37,157 nucleotides of DNA from Gammaproteobacteria bacterium. GTDB lineage: Bacteria; Pseudomonadota; Gammaproteobacteria; Pseudomonadales; Halieaceae. The stretch is from contig JAUHYL010000038.1 in NCBI GenBank assembly GCA_030426545.1, positions 1-37,157 on the forward strand, given 5' to 3'. How positions within the stretch are numbered: the first letter of the stretch is position 1; each line of letters starts with the position of its first letter. The translations under genes were made by a program, and so were the position numbers. The notes under the pieces were generated by a model. It had not been told where the DNA came from and did no database searches. It was given only the letters and a program-made list of their open reading frames with translations. Below, piece by piece: positions 22,733-31,949 of this stretch.

Positions 22733-25015
22733 TCAGGCCAGGCTGATGCGCGCCGGAACAAACTTGTGGTGCGGCGTGCCGGCGAACCGGTCGCGGTTCT
22801 GCGGATTGGTCAGCTCGTTGGCGTACACGCCGGTTGGCAGCACCTTGCCCGTCTCGTCTGCGAAGCGCATGCCCTGCCCATTGGGCAGCGCGGCGGTTCC
22901 GGGGTGCATGCGCTCATCGTAGGCCAGGTCGATAACGGCGGAGCCGGTGTCGGTCTCCAGCTTCACCGTGGCGCCCTCGGGCAGGTTGAAGCGCTCGCCG
23001 TCCTCGGGGTGAATCGTCAGCGCGGTCACGTTGCGCCCCTTGGCCCAGCGCGGATCGCGAATCGCGCAGTTGGCGGTGTAGGCGCGCCGTGCGCCGGCGA
23101 CCAGCGCAAAGGGGTAGTCCTCGGAGGTTTCCACCAGCGGCTGTAGCGCTTCGAGTACCGTCGCCTCGTCCAGCAGTTCAGGCAGGTGCAGCTGAATTCT
23201 GTTTTCCGGATTGGGAATGCGCGTAAAACTTTCCTCGTAGGTGGATTCGCCGATCTCCACTGCGGTCTCCGACGCCAGCAGCGCGTTGAACAGCTCAATG
23301 CCCGCGTCGGGCCCGTCCCAACCGGCCCGCGCGGCCTCCGCGGCGTGCTTCATGGTATAGACGTGGCACAAACCCCAGACGATCGCCGTGGCGGCATTGC
23401 CCTCACCGAGAGTGGGGCCCAGGGTGCGATAGAGCACATAGGGCAGCAGTGGGCCGAGTTTCGGGTTGCTGCCCAGGGCGCTGAAAAAGGCGTCCCGGTA
23501 GGCGACCATGCCCTGCTCCGCCGCGGCGCTCAGCGCGTCGAGTTCGCCCTCCTCCAGCAGACCCATCGCCTCGATGATGCGCGCGTGAATCTCCTGCTCG
23601 GTTAGCGTATTGGGCGACGCCGACAACAGCGGCTTGCGCAGGTGAAAAATGTTCGCCGGGAAATTGCGCGGGAAGAAGGTTGCCTCCCACTTTTCAAAGG
23701 TAGACGAAGCGGGCAACACGTAGTCGCACTCGCGCGCGGTCTCCGTCATCGCCACGTCCACGCAGAGGCTGAACTCGAGCGAGCGAATGGCGTCGCGCAA
23801 AGATTGCGCGCCGGGCAGGGAGTGCACGGGGTTGGCGCTCTCGATGACCAGGGCACGCGGACGTTCCGGGTGGTCGTTGAGGATTTCCTCGGCGAGCATG
23901 GCGCCCGGATAAAGGCCGCTGATCAATGGCGCGCCGGTGACCGGGAGTGTTTTCAGCTGGTCCACACCGTTTTCGTCGAGGCGGGCCTGGTGCAGGGAAA
24001 TCACCTGCGCCAGCTGGGTGATCATGCCCTGCGTCCCCGGCTTGCCGTAGTTTCCGGTCAGCAACACGGCGAGGTGGTTGAGGTAGGTGACCAGCGTGGA
24101 GTGCGGCGCCATCTGTATGCCCAGGTCCTCCTCCAGCGCCACGCTGTTCGCCGCACCGATACGCTCGGCCGCACGGCGCAGCAGTGCGGGCTCAAGGCCC
24201 GCGAACGCCGCGTACTCGTCTACCGGCACCGTTTTGAAATACGCCAGCACGGGTTCGAGGCCCGCCGCGTGTTGCGCCAGCCACTCGTGGGCAATCAGGT
24301 CCTGCTGCACGATGTGGCCGACGATCGCCGCCATGCACCAGGCATCGCGCCCGGGTGTGACCGCCAGGTGAATGTCGGCGTAGTCCGCCGTTTCGGTGCG
24401 GCGCGGATCGATGACGATCAGGCACCGCGACGGATCGGCGCGCATTTCTTTCAACCACGGGCGCGCCCTGTCCATGCCGTTACTCATGAAGGGGTTTTTG
24501 CCGACGATTACCGCCACTTCCGCCCCATGCAGTTCCGGGTGCGTCATGCCGCCTATCATGCGGCTCATCACCCAGGCGAGGCCGGTCTTCTCCTGCGAAA
24601 TGGCGTTACCCATGTAACGCACGCCAAGGGCGCCGCGCAGGCCGAGTGCGGAAGCGCCGACCAGGTGATTGCCCTGTGCACCGCCACCGTAATAGAAGAT
24701 GCGCTCGCCACCGTGCGTGTCTTTTACCGCGGCCAGGCGCTGCGCTACCTCGGTGATCGCGGTCTCCCAGTCGACCTCCTCGTAGCTGCCGTCAGGTCGT
24801 CGGCGCATGGGGCTGGTCAGCCGCGCCGCGTGGTTCTGGTAGTAATCGATGCGCGCGGCCTTGTTACAGATATAGCCCCTGGAGGTGGGATGCCGCTCGT
24901 CGCCGCGCACCTTCACGAACTGGCGCCCGTCGTCACCGCCCAGTTCCACGGTAATTCCGCAGTTCACAAAACACAGGTTACAGGCGCTGCTACGCACAGT
25001 GTTGTCAGCGGTCAT
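22733..25015 (-). CDS. Molybdopterin oxidoreductase, DMSO reductase superfamily
   Basis: 760 residues. The N-terminal Cys motif CNLCFVNC with a further Cys at 50 (C12, C15, C19, C50) binds one [4Fe-4S] cluster. VGKNPFMSNG, VIDPRRTETADYADIHLAVTPGRDAW and IESANPVHSLPG are bis-MGD-binding blocks. The C-terminal segment VTALTIHPEDGERFNLPEGA is the molydopterin dinucleotide-binding domain. The active-site stretch before VGKNP has no Cys or Sec, so the molybdenum ligand is not the usual one of formate dehydrogenase or Nap. No Tat signal is visible, so it is probably cytoplasmic. It is divergent from an HxlR regulator. Reaction unknown. Confidence 0.88.
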   Translation of the reverse strand: MTADNTVRSSACNLCFVNCGITVELGGDDGRQFVKVRGDERHPTSRGYICNKAARIDYYQNHAARLTSPMRRRPDGSYEEVDWETAITEVAQRLAAVKDTHGGERIFYYGGGAQGNHLVGASALGLRGALGVRYMGNAISQEKTGLAWVMSRMIGGMTHPELHGAEVAVIVGKNPFMSNGMDRARPWLKEMRADPSRCLIVIDPRRTETADYADIHLAVTPGRDAWCMAAIVGHIVQQDLIAHEWLAQHAAGLEPVLAYFKTVPVDEYAAFAGLEPALLRRAAERIGAANSVALEEDLGIQMAPHSTLVTYLNHLAVLLTGNYGKPGTQGMITQLAQVISLHQARLDENGVDQLKTLPVTGAPLISGLYPGAMLAEEILNDHPERPRALVIESANPVHSLPGAQSLRDAIRSLEFSLCVDVAMTETARECDYVLPASSTFEKWEATFFPRNFPANIFHLRKPLLSASPNTLTEQEIHARIIEAMGLLEEGELDALSAAAEQGMVAYRDAFFSALGSNPKLGPLLPYVLYRTLGPTLGEGNAATAIVWGLCHVYTMKHAAEAARAGWDGPDAGIELFNALLASETAVEIGESTYEESFTRIPNPENRIQLHLPELLDEATVLEALQPLVETSEDYPFALVAGARRAYTANCAIRDPRWAKGRNVTALTIHPEDGERFNLPEGATVKLETDTGSAVIDLAYDERMHPGTAALPNGQGMRFADETGKVLPTGVYANELTNPQNRDRFAGTPHHKFVPARISLA

Positions 25016-25084
25016 CGTGAAAATCCTCCTGCACAGGCGGGTTGCGGGCTGGCGGGGTCAGCGGGCCAGCACCAGTTTGTCAGT

Positions 25085-25117
25085 CTATTTTATGGATACA
25101 TTAATCTATTTAATGGA
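25085..25117. promoter_or_regulatory. Direct-repeat operator candidate for the HxlR regulator
   Basis: CTATTTTATGGA (25085-25096) and CTATTTAATGGA (25106-25117) differ at one base and are spaced 21 bases apart, two turns of the helix. They lie in the AT-rich middle of the divergent gap between the molybdopterin enzyme and the HxlR regulator. A TAAAAT box on the minus strand overlaps the first copy, fitting promoter control of the enzyme gene. Confidence 0.6.
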
Positions 25118-25216
25118 CTTAGTATAGCCGTGCCGTTAGAATCATTGGCTATGACGGGCCGGGCGTCTGCCAGGCATCACTGCATACCGCGCACTGGCCG
25201 GAAAAGGGCTTCCCCG

Positions 25217-25702
25217 ATGAAATGGCAAGATCTGGCACAACAACCCTGCTCCGTGGCCCGCACGCTCGCCGTGATCGGCGACCGCTGGACGCTGATGATC
25301 CTGCGCGACCTGTTCCTGGGGGCCAATCGCTTCGAGCACTTCCAGCAGAGCCTCGGCATCCCGCGCACGACCCTCAGTGAACGCCTGCGCCTGCTGGAAC
25401 GGGAAGGCGTGGTGCGCAAACTGCCCTACCAGGAAAAACCCACGCGCTACAAATACCGCCTGACGGCCAAGGGGGTCGACCTGTACCCGGTGCTGATCAC
25501 CCTGGTGCAATGGGGCGACAAGTACTATGCCGGCGAGGCCGGGCCACCGGTGGTGCATCACCACAAGCGCTGCGGCCACGATTTCAGCGCGGTGCTCACC
25601 TGTTCAGAGTGCAACGGCGCGATCAGCCCCTTTGAAACCGAACCGAGATCGGGGGCCGACTACCCCGGCCTGCTGGAACAGCGCGCAAACATCAAAGCCT
25701 GA
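25217..25702 (+). CDS. HxlR-family transcriptional regulator
   Basis: 161 residues. The winged-helix HxlR core is plain: CSVARTLAVIGDRWTLMILRDLFLGANRFEHFQQSLGIPRTTLSERLRLLEREGVV, then RYKYRLTAKG. A C-terminal extension carries HHHKRCGH and CSECNG, which may bind a metal. The frame is open far upstream, but the family begins at MKWQDLAQQPCSVAR, so ATG 25217 is the start, with AAGG upstream. It is divergent from the molybdopterin oxidoreductase and probably controls it through the repeats at 25085-25117. HxlR proteins often respond to aldehydes or oxidative signals through a Cys; here Cys11 is conserved at the expected place. The signal is unknown. Confidence 0.9.
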   Translation: MKWQDLAQQPCSVARTLAVIGDRWTLMILRDLFLGANRFEHFQQSLGIPRTTLSERLRLLEREGVVRKLPYQEKPTRYKYRLTAKGVDLYPVLITLVQWGDKYYAGEAGPPVVHHHKRCGHDFSAVLTCSECNGAISPFETEPRSGADYPGLLEQRANIKA

Positions 25703-25790
25703 CGCACTGGACAGTCGCCATTGCAGGGCGGTACAACTGTCAGCTGCCCGCAAACAACCACCCCGACGCAACGAACGTTAGCCCGCAGAG

Positions 25791-26651
25791 ATGATGAGCC
25801 GAGACATGTGGATATTTATAGGCGGCATGTTGGCGGTAGCGTTGCCCGCCGCGCTGTTCCTGGCGGTAAAAAAACTGGATCTGCTGCAGCTCCACGCAGA
25901 CGAGACGATCGTCTACCGCGAGGCCGCCGGCAAGCCCCTGCACCTGCACCTGTTTCGCGCACGCACCGACAACGACGCCACGGCACCGGCGCTGTTGCTG
26001 TTTCACGGCGGCGGCTGGCGCAGCGGCAGTGCGCGGCAGTTTTTCGGGCAGTGCGACTACTTCAGTCGGCAGGGCATACACTGCGTCTCGGCGGAGTACC
26101 GACTCGGCCCGTCGCACGCGCCCGACGTGCGCGGCGCAATTGACGACGCGGCAGCCGCCCTGAACTACCTGCATGAGCATGCCGACGCACTGGGAATCGA
26201 TCGCACAAGGCTTGCCGTGGGCGGCGGTTCATCCGGCGGCCACCTCGCCGCCAGCCTGGGCGCGGGCCTGCACGGTCCCGACCGCGCCAGGCCGCAGACA
26301 CTGGTGTTATACAACCCGGTGCTGGACCTCGCGCCCGGCACGGCGTCGCACCACTGGGTCACAGAGTACTGGCAGGCGGTATCACCACGACAACAGCTGA
26401 CGGCAGATTTTCCCGCGACACTGATACTCTCGGGCACCGAGGACCGCGAGGTACCGGCGGCCATGCTGCAGGCAGTTTGCGCGACGCTGCACGCACAGAA
26501 CGTAGCGTGCGAGCTGGCGCTCTACGAAAAACAGGGGCACGGATTTTTCAATCCGCGCGAGGGCGACAGCGAACACTTCGACAGCACTAACGAACGGGTG
26601 CTGGCGTTTCTGCGCCAGCGTTGGAAGGCCGCCACCGCAGCTTCGCGCTAG
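25791..26651 (+). CDS. Alpha/beta hydrolase, HSL-type esterase
   Basis: 286 residues with an N-terminal membrane segment (about residues 6-26), so probably anchored with the enzyme domain outside. The oxyanion-hole motif HGGGW is at 72-76, the nucleophile is Ser148 in GGSSGG, and Asp218 (TEDREVP) and His250 (KQGHGFF) complete the triad. The pattern is that of the hormone-sensitive-lipase or BD-FAE type carboxylesterases. It starts about 90 bases after the HxlR regulator. Start choice between two adjacent ATGs is open; AGAG lies just upstream. Substrate unknown, probably a short-chain ester. Confidence 0.87.
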   Translation: MMSRDMWIFIGGMLAVALPAALFLAVKKLDLLQLHADETIVYREAAGKPLHLHLFRARTDNDATAPALLLFHGGGWRSGSARQFFGQCDYFSRQGIHCVSAEYRLGPSHAPDVRGAIDDAAAALNYLHEHADALGIDRTRLAVGGGSSGGHLAASLGAGLHGPDRARPQTLVLYNPVLDLAPGTASHHWVTEYWQAVSPRQQLTADFPATLILSGTEDREVPAAMLQAVCATLHAQNVACELALYEKQGHGFFNPREGDSEHFDSTNERVLAFLRQRWKAATAASR

Positions 26652-26705
26652 CGGCGACTAATCAATACTGCCGCAACTTCCAGCCGACGCGCACACAGCA
26701 ACCGC

Positions 26706-29558
26706 TTACAGGTTGTGCTGAATGCCGGTATCGATCCAGCGCCCGATGATGTGACACTCCAGTGGCGTTGCGCCTGAATCATGCGCGCGCCCGAAGTCGA
26801 TGTCGTTGGGGTAGTCACTGTCCTTGCGACCGTCCTGGCGCGAACCCAGACACTTCCAGTACAGCAGCGAATCGCGCGCAAAGCGCGCCACCCATTTACT
26901 GCTGTACGGACGCGCCAGGTCGAAACGGTCGGTCATTGCTGTGAGCTTCGCACCCTGCCCGGTGGCCGATTGCACCTCCACGCGTGTGCGCGGCGAGTAG
27001 CCGTCGCCCGGGTTGGTCAGGCGAATCTGCGTGATCTCGCCGTCACGCCCCACCGCGGCGACCTTACCGGCAGCGCCGCCGGGCGGAAACTTCAATGCGT
27101 CGCCTTTGCGGTAGCCCTTGCCGCCGTTGAGGATAAGCACGTGTTCTACATTCTTGCGCTGCCCGATCCCGGGTTGTTTTTTCGCCCACACCCAGTCGTG
27201 CTGCTCGTAATCCTGCGCCACGCGTGAATAAAGCAGCCCGTCCTTGTCGTTCATATCCCGGTGGCAACCGGTACAGCGCCGTTCGAGAATCGGGCGCACC
27301 TGGTCAAAGGTGACAGGAGCAATGGTCTGCGGCAGAGGCGGCAGCGTGTTGTAAGCCAGGGTTTTTTCAAAACGTGCCAGCGCCGGCTGCTTGAGTTTTG
27401 CCGCGCGCTCCTCGGAGTGCCCGTCGTGACAACCGTGGCAGGTACGGCTCTCGCCGGCGCGCAATGAATGCAACATCACGTCGTAGGCGATGACCATACC
27501 GTTTTTATCCGTGCCAGCCATGATCAACGGTGTTTCGCAGGGTACGCGCATTTTCACCGAGCCATCCGCCTCTATAGGCTGGGAGCCCAGCGTGGCCATG
27601 GATTTGTGGCCGGTGTTGTTAAGAATGCTCGCGTATTCCTTTTCGCGACCCCAGCCGTAGGTAAAATCCCACATCTCGGGCAGGAATACGGTCAGTGCCG
27701 CCATGTTCTTCTTGTGAAACCCCGGGTCCTCCGCGTTCACCGCGCAGCCCTGGAACGCGCAGTGCTTGAAGAAGTTCGTCAACCAGTTGAACTGCTCATC
27801 CGAGGGTGACAGCTCAGCCTCGCGCGCGTCCACTACCTGCAGGTAACACGCGCCGTTCGGATCCAGCGGCTCGGGCTGATCCGGCAGCGGCTTGCCGAAC
27901 AGCGACTGGTAAGTGGCAATCGCCCGCGCGTCCCACGCATGCCACTGCTCGTCACCGGCTATCTTCACCATCTGCCGCGAGTCGAAGGGGTCGGTCACCA
28001 TATCGACCTTCACCTTGTAGATCGCCTTTTGACAGGTGGGCTCACCCCCCATGGCACGCCGATTGGCATCCTTGATGCGGGTCACCTCGTAACAGGAACC
28101 CCGCCCATGGGTAAGCATGAAGGCTGTATCGGTGCCGGGCAGCGGTGCGGGGTAGCCGGCCTTGCCGAGCGCCCTGCCCTTGGCGTCGCGACGTACCTGG
28201 ATATCCTGATCGGTGCCGTAGGGCGTGATCGGGCGCAGCGAACTGGGAACATACTGGCCCGTACCGGGTTTCCGCGAACGCTTTTCGCCATCCGGGTAGC
28301 AGCTTGCGGTGGAACAGCCCTCCACGTGCGGATCGGTGTAGTCGATCTCGAACACGATACCCATCGAGCCCGCGTGGTTGGCGCGATAGTAGTTGGTGAC
28401 GGCCAGCCGGTTGGGGAAAATTTCCGCCACCGAGCGAATGGCGCGCAGCATGGTTCGGCCCTCGCCGCCGGTTACCCCCGGCGACAGGAACTCGCGGGCT
28501 TTCAGCGTCGTGGTTTTGTGGCCGTTGAGCAGCACCGTGGCGTCTGCGCCGTTGGCGTCGGTGCGGCACAGCCACCACTTGTTTTTCGACGTCGCAGGAC
28601 GGTTGGAGTGAGCAGTTTTCGTGTCGTGGCTCTTGTTCTCGTGCGAATTCCAGCACGAGTACAGAATATCGCCGTTGCTCATCACCGCCGGCGCCAGCGC
28701 GTTTTGCTCATGCGGGCTGATATTGCGCGCGTCAGTACCATCGATGTTCATCGTCCATAGCTGCATGGACATACCCGTGCGGCCGTATCCGTACTCCTGC
28801 GACACGCAATAAGGCGGATTGAAGCAGCGCCCACGGCCGTACTGGTCCTCGCCCTGGTGCATGCCGACGGGATTCTTAAACGGGAATGTGCCGCCGCGGT
28901 TACTGACAAACACGATCTTCTCGTTGTTCAGCCACTCAGGCTGTCGGTCGATGGCGCGTTTCGGGTGGTTGGGTATGCGCGACTTCTTGTTCTTCTTAAT
29001 ATCGTAGAGCCAGAGTTCGGCGTGGGTGAGTCCGCCAATGTCCTTGATGCCCATGTCCACGCCTTCAACGGAGATAGGTATCAGGTCATTGCCGTAACCG
29101 ACGGAGTAAACGATTTTCTTGCCGTCCGGGCTGACGCGCGCCTCGTGCGCGACACAGATCTCCTTCGAAGTCGTGCAATCGTGCACAACGCGGATATTGC
29201 CCTTCAGGTCGTCCAGCACAATATCCGCCTCGGCGATGCCGCCATTGATGCGGCCGACGTCCGTCGCGTGCTGCCAGTTAGCCGCCTCGCGCACGGGCGT
29301 TCCCTTGATAGGGGTTCGCGCCCGCGGCTGCCGCGTGTAGACCAACTTCCAGCGCGGCTCCTGCCCGGCTTTTGCCTTGCCACGTGCTGCCCTGGCGCAA
29401 TCTTCCGCCGCACTTGATCCCGGCACACAATCGTCCTGGGACGGCGCGGCGATAGCGGGGAGCGGCAGCAACCATCCCGCAGCACAGGCAACAATAAACA
29501 AGGCAGCGAACCGGCTGCGCGCGCGGTACGGGAATAAAGCGAATCGAAAGCACATCAT
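26706..29558 (-). CDS. Hydrazine-synthase-alpha-like dihaem cytochrome c with beta-propeller domain
   Basis: 950 residues. There is a signal peptide (cleavage near AIAAPSQ) and an N-terminal region with PD40/WD-like repeats (RVSPDGKKIVYSVG, RQPEWLNNEKIVFVSNRGG). The middle part resembles the HZS alpha middle domain. Two haem c motifs are CHGCH (about residue 706) and CTGCH (about 760). Between the second haem and the C-terminal segment (ECHIIGRWIDTG) lies an unusual glycine-rich module with GGKGYRKGDALKFPPGG and NPGDGYSPRTRVEV. The protein is periplasmic. Relatives outside anammox bacteria are widespread and uncharacterised, so hydrazine synthesis must not be assumed. Divergent from the DUF3604 gene. 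Confidence 0.8.
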   Translation of the reverse strand: MMCFRFALFPYRARSRFAALFIVACAAGWLLPLPAIAAPSQDDCVPGSSAAEDCARAARGKAKAGQEPRWKLVYTRQPRARTPIKGTPVREAANWQHATDVGRINGGIAEADIVLDDLKGNIRVVHDCTTSKEICVAHEARVSPDGKKIVYSVGYGNDLIPISVEGVDMGIKDIGGLTHAELWLYDIKKNKKSRIPNHPKRAIDRQPEWLNNEKIVFVSNRGGTFPFKNPVGMHQGEDQYGRGRCFNPPYCVSQEYGYGRTGMSMQLWTMNIDGTDARNISPHEQNALAPAVMSNGDILYSCWNSHENKSHDTKTAHSNRPATSKNKWWLCRTDANGADATVLLNGHKTTTLKAREFLSPGVTGGEGRTMLRAIRSVAEIFPNRLAVTNYYRANHAGSMGIVFEIDYTDPHVEGCSTASCYPDGEKRSRKPGTGQYVPSSLRPITPYGTDQDIQVRRDAKGRALGKAGYPAPLPGTDTAFMLTHGRGSCYEVTRIKDANRRAMGGEPTCQKAIYKVKVDMVTDPFDSRQMVKIAGDEQWHAWDARAIATYQSLFGKPLPDQPEPLDPNGACYLQVVDAREAELSPSDEQFNWLTNFFKHCAFQGCAVNAEDPGFHKKNMAALTVFLPEMWDFTYGWGREKEYASILNNTGHKSMATLGSQPIEADGSVKMRVPCETPLIMAGTDKNGMVIAYDVMLHSLRAGESRTCHGCHDGHSEERAAKLKQPALARFEKTLAYNTLPPLPQTIAPVTFDQVRPILERRCTGCHRDMNDKDGLLYSRVAQDYEQHDWVWAKKQPGIGQRKNVEHVLILNGGKGYRKGDALKFPPGGAAGKVAAVGRDGEITQIRLTNPGDGYSPRTRVEVQSATGQGAKLTAMTDRFDLARPYSSKWVARFARDSLLYWKCLGSRQDGRKDSDYPNDIDFGRAHDSGATPLECHIIGRWIDTGIQHNL

Positions 29559-29771
29559 CTGCCCAGTTTAGCCCGGCCTCCCTCCAATGCCTACCGGGAA
29601 TGCGCGGCGCTAACGTTTGCGACAGGACAGAAAGCGCACACCGCACAACGCAAAAAAAACCGGGGAAAGTCCACAAGGTTATCCACTTGCGGGTATAGGC
29701 TGTTGCAGATTTGTGCGCAAAGGCCGAGACTGGCCCTCATCCCCGAAAGCCAGACTACAGGACCTTCTTTC

Positions 29772-31874
29772 ATGCGCATCAACCGTGCAATTGCCACTAC
29801 GCTGGGTCTGTTTTTGTCTCCAATCGCGCTCGTGCCCGGCCACGCGCAGACCAACGCTGCCGCTGCGCCACCAACTGCAACGCAACCGGCAATACAAACC
29901 GGGAACGCACTTCCCACGCAACCCGTTGCGGCAAAAATGGCTAGCCGTGAACCCGCCTTTGAACGCACCGAAGAACGCGAGCCCTGCGCCGACTACGATC
30001 CGCTGCGTCGCCCGCACTATGGCGACTTTCATGTTCATACGGCCTGGTCTTTCGACGCCAACACGCAGGACACGCGCAACAAGCCCGCCGATGCCTACCG
30101 CTTCGCCCGCGGCGAGCCCATGGGTATACAGCCCTACGACGAAAACGACCAACCGACCCGCACGATCAGGCTGGACCGGCCGCTGCAATTTACCGCGGTC
30201 ACTGACCACTCGGAGTTTATGGGCGAAATGCGAATGTGTAACACGCCCGGGATGGACGGCTACTGGCACCCGGTGTGCATGATTCATCGCTACCGGCCGC
30301 AGTGGTCATTTCTCACGCTGGCAGCCGCCGGCATGAGCCAGAAGCACCGCTGGGGGTATTGCGGCGAGAACAACGAAATCTGCTTTCGTCACGCCGCCGA
30401 TACCTGGCGCGACATCCAGGCAGACACCGAGGCGGCCTACGATCGCTCCAGCGACTGCCGCTTCACCAGTTTCGTCGGCTACGAGTGGACAGCCAGCGCA
30501 GAGACGGGACAAAACCTGCACCACAACGTTATCTTCCGCAACGCCAAAGTGCCTGATCGCGCCCTGAGCTGGATCGAAACACCTTCGCAGGTTCACCTGT
30601 GGGATTACCTCGAGCAGGAGTGCGTCGAGGACAAGCCCGGCTGCGACGCCGTGGTCATTCCGCACAACTCCAACCTCGGTGGCGGGCTGATGTTTGAAAG
30701 CGCGCGCATCACCAACGACAGTATCCCCAGCGATCCGGTCACGGCGGCCGAAGCGGCCAGACGCGCGCGCTGGAACACGCTGTTTGAGGTGATGCAGCAC
30801 AAGGGTTCTTCGGAGTGTGACAGCCGCCTGCCGGTGTGGTCGGAAGACGAATTCTGTGGTTTCGAAAAGCTGGGCTACGACCGTTTTGGCGGCAAGGACA
30901 CCGGCCAGATCAAGTTTACCGACTACGCCTGGCTGCAACCGCTGCTGGGCGACCTCGAGGTGCCGGAAACCGTACCGCCGACGGAGACCAACTTCCTGCG
31001 CTATGCCTTGAAGAAGGGCTTGCAGCAACAGGCCGAGTTGGGGACCAACAGTTTCAAGTTCGGCCTTATCTCCAGCACCGATACGCACATCGCCGCACCG
31101 GGCCTGACCATGGAGAAGAATCACCCCGGCCACGGTGGTGCGGGCATGGGCGCACGCGACGGTGTGCCGGCGGGCCTGCCGGATGAACTGGAATTTGGCC
31201 CCGGCGGTCTGGCCGTGTTGTACGCGGAAGAAAATTCGCGCGATGCGCTGTTCGACGCCATGCAGCGCCGCGAGGCCTATGCCACCAGCGGCACGCGCCC
31301 CACCGTGCGCTTCTTTGGCGGCTGGGAGTACCCCGAGAATCTGTGTCAGGCGCCGGATATGGTGGCGCAGGGATACGCCGCGGGCGTACCCATGGGCAGC
31401 GATCTGCCCGGCGTGCCCGCCGAGGGCGCGGCACCGCGCTTCGTCGTCTCCGCCAGCATGGACAACGGCACGCCCGACTACCCGGGCAGCCCGTTGCAAC
31501 GCGTACAACTGGTGAAGGGCTGGTACGCGGATGGCGAATTGCACGAGCAGGTACTGGATGTTGCCGGCGGGGCGAACGATGCCAGCGTCGACATTTACAG
31601 TTGCGAACAGTCCGGCAGCGGTCACCAGCAATTGTGCAGTGTGTGGGAGGACAGCGGCTTCAACCCCGATGCACCCGCCTTCTACTATGCTCGCGTGCTG
31701 GAAAACCCCAGTTGCCGCTGGAGCCAGCGCATCTGCGCCGGCGCGGGTGTGCGCTGTGACGACCCTGCGACCATACCGGAGGGCATGGAAAACTGCTGTG
31801 CGGCGGACCACAAGAAAGTGATACAGGAGCGCGCCTGGACCTCGCCCATCTGGTACACGCCGCCTGCACTATAG
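29772..31874 (+). CDS. DUF3604 secreted protein
   Basis: 700 residues from ATG 29772, the start that gives a clean signal peptide (MRINRAIATTLGLFLSPIAL, cleavage after GHAQ). HYGDFHVHTAWSFDA with two His, FTAVTDHSEFMGE and SSTDTHIA are His/Asp clusters of the PHP-like metal site known in DUF3604 proteins. PETVPPTETNFLRYALKKGL and DAMQRREAYATSGTRP are typical of the family. At least ten cysteines suggest disulphides in the periplasm. It is divergent from the dihaem HZS-like gene, with about 210 bases between starts. Function unknown in the family; a phosphoesterase-like hydrolase is plausible from the metal motif only. Confidence 0.87.
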   Translation: MRINRAIATTLGLFLSPIALVPGHAQTNAAAAPPTATQPAIQTGNALPTQPVAAKMASREPAFERTEEREPCADYDPLRRPHYGDFHVHTAWSFDANTQDTRNKPADAYRFARGEPMGIQPYDENDQPTRTIRLDRPLQFTAVTDHSEFMGEMRMCNTPGMDGYWHPVCMIHRYRPQWSFLTLAAAGMSQKHRWGYCGENNEICFRHAADTWRDIQADTEAAYDRSSDCRFTSFVGYEWTASAETGQNLHHNVIFRNAKVPDRALSWIETPSQVHLWDYLEQECVEDKPGCDAVVIPHNSNLGGGLMFESARITNDSIPSDPVTAAEAARRARWNTLFEVMQHKGSSECDSRLPVWSEDEFCGFEKLGYDRFGGKDTGQIKFTDYAWLQPLLGDLEVPETVPPTETNFLRYALKKGLQQQAELGTNSFKFGLISSTDTHIAAPGLTMEKNHPGHGGAGMGARDGVPAGLPDELEFGPGGLAVLYAEENSRDALFDAMQRREAYATSGTRPTVRFFGGWEYPENLCQAPDMVAQGYAAGVPMGSDLPGVPAEGAAPRFVVSASMDNGTPDYPGSPLQRVQLVKGWYADGELHEQVLDVAGGANDASVDIYSCEQSGSGHQQLCSVWEDSGFNPDAPAFYYARVLENPSCRWSQRICAGAGVRCDDPATIPEGMENCCAADHKKVIQERAWTSPIWYTPPAL

Positions 31875-31877
31875 CGT

Positions 31878-31883
31878 TATACT
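31878..31883 (+). promoter_or_regulatory. Candidate -10 box before the pqi operon
   Basis: TATACT, one base from the TATAAT consensus, lies 72 bases upstream of pqiA1 and just after the DUF3604 stop codon. No good -35 is visible at 16-18 bases, so this is tentative. Confidence 0.3.
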
Positions 31884-31949
31884 GAGGGTCAACCACACCC
31901 AGAAAGGCGTTCGCTGGCCGACATCGGCCATGGACGAAGACGATCCGCG

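Noticed and set aside
23642-25216. Long plus-strand frame in phase with the HxlR gene
   Set aside because: It lies antisense to the molybdopterin gene and crosses the divergent promoter gap; the HxlR family starts at 25217.
29679-29686. TTATCCAC, a DnaA-box-like octamer near the DUF3604 start
   Set aside because: A single copy without other boxes, AT-rich unwinding region or replication genes, so no origin is supported.
30306-31811. Minus-strand open frame of 501 codons
   Set aside because: Antisense to DUF3604, no recognisable motif, typical shadow frame.
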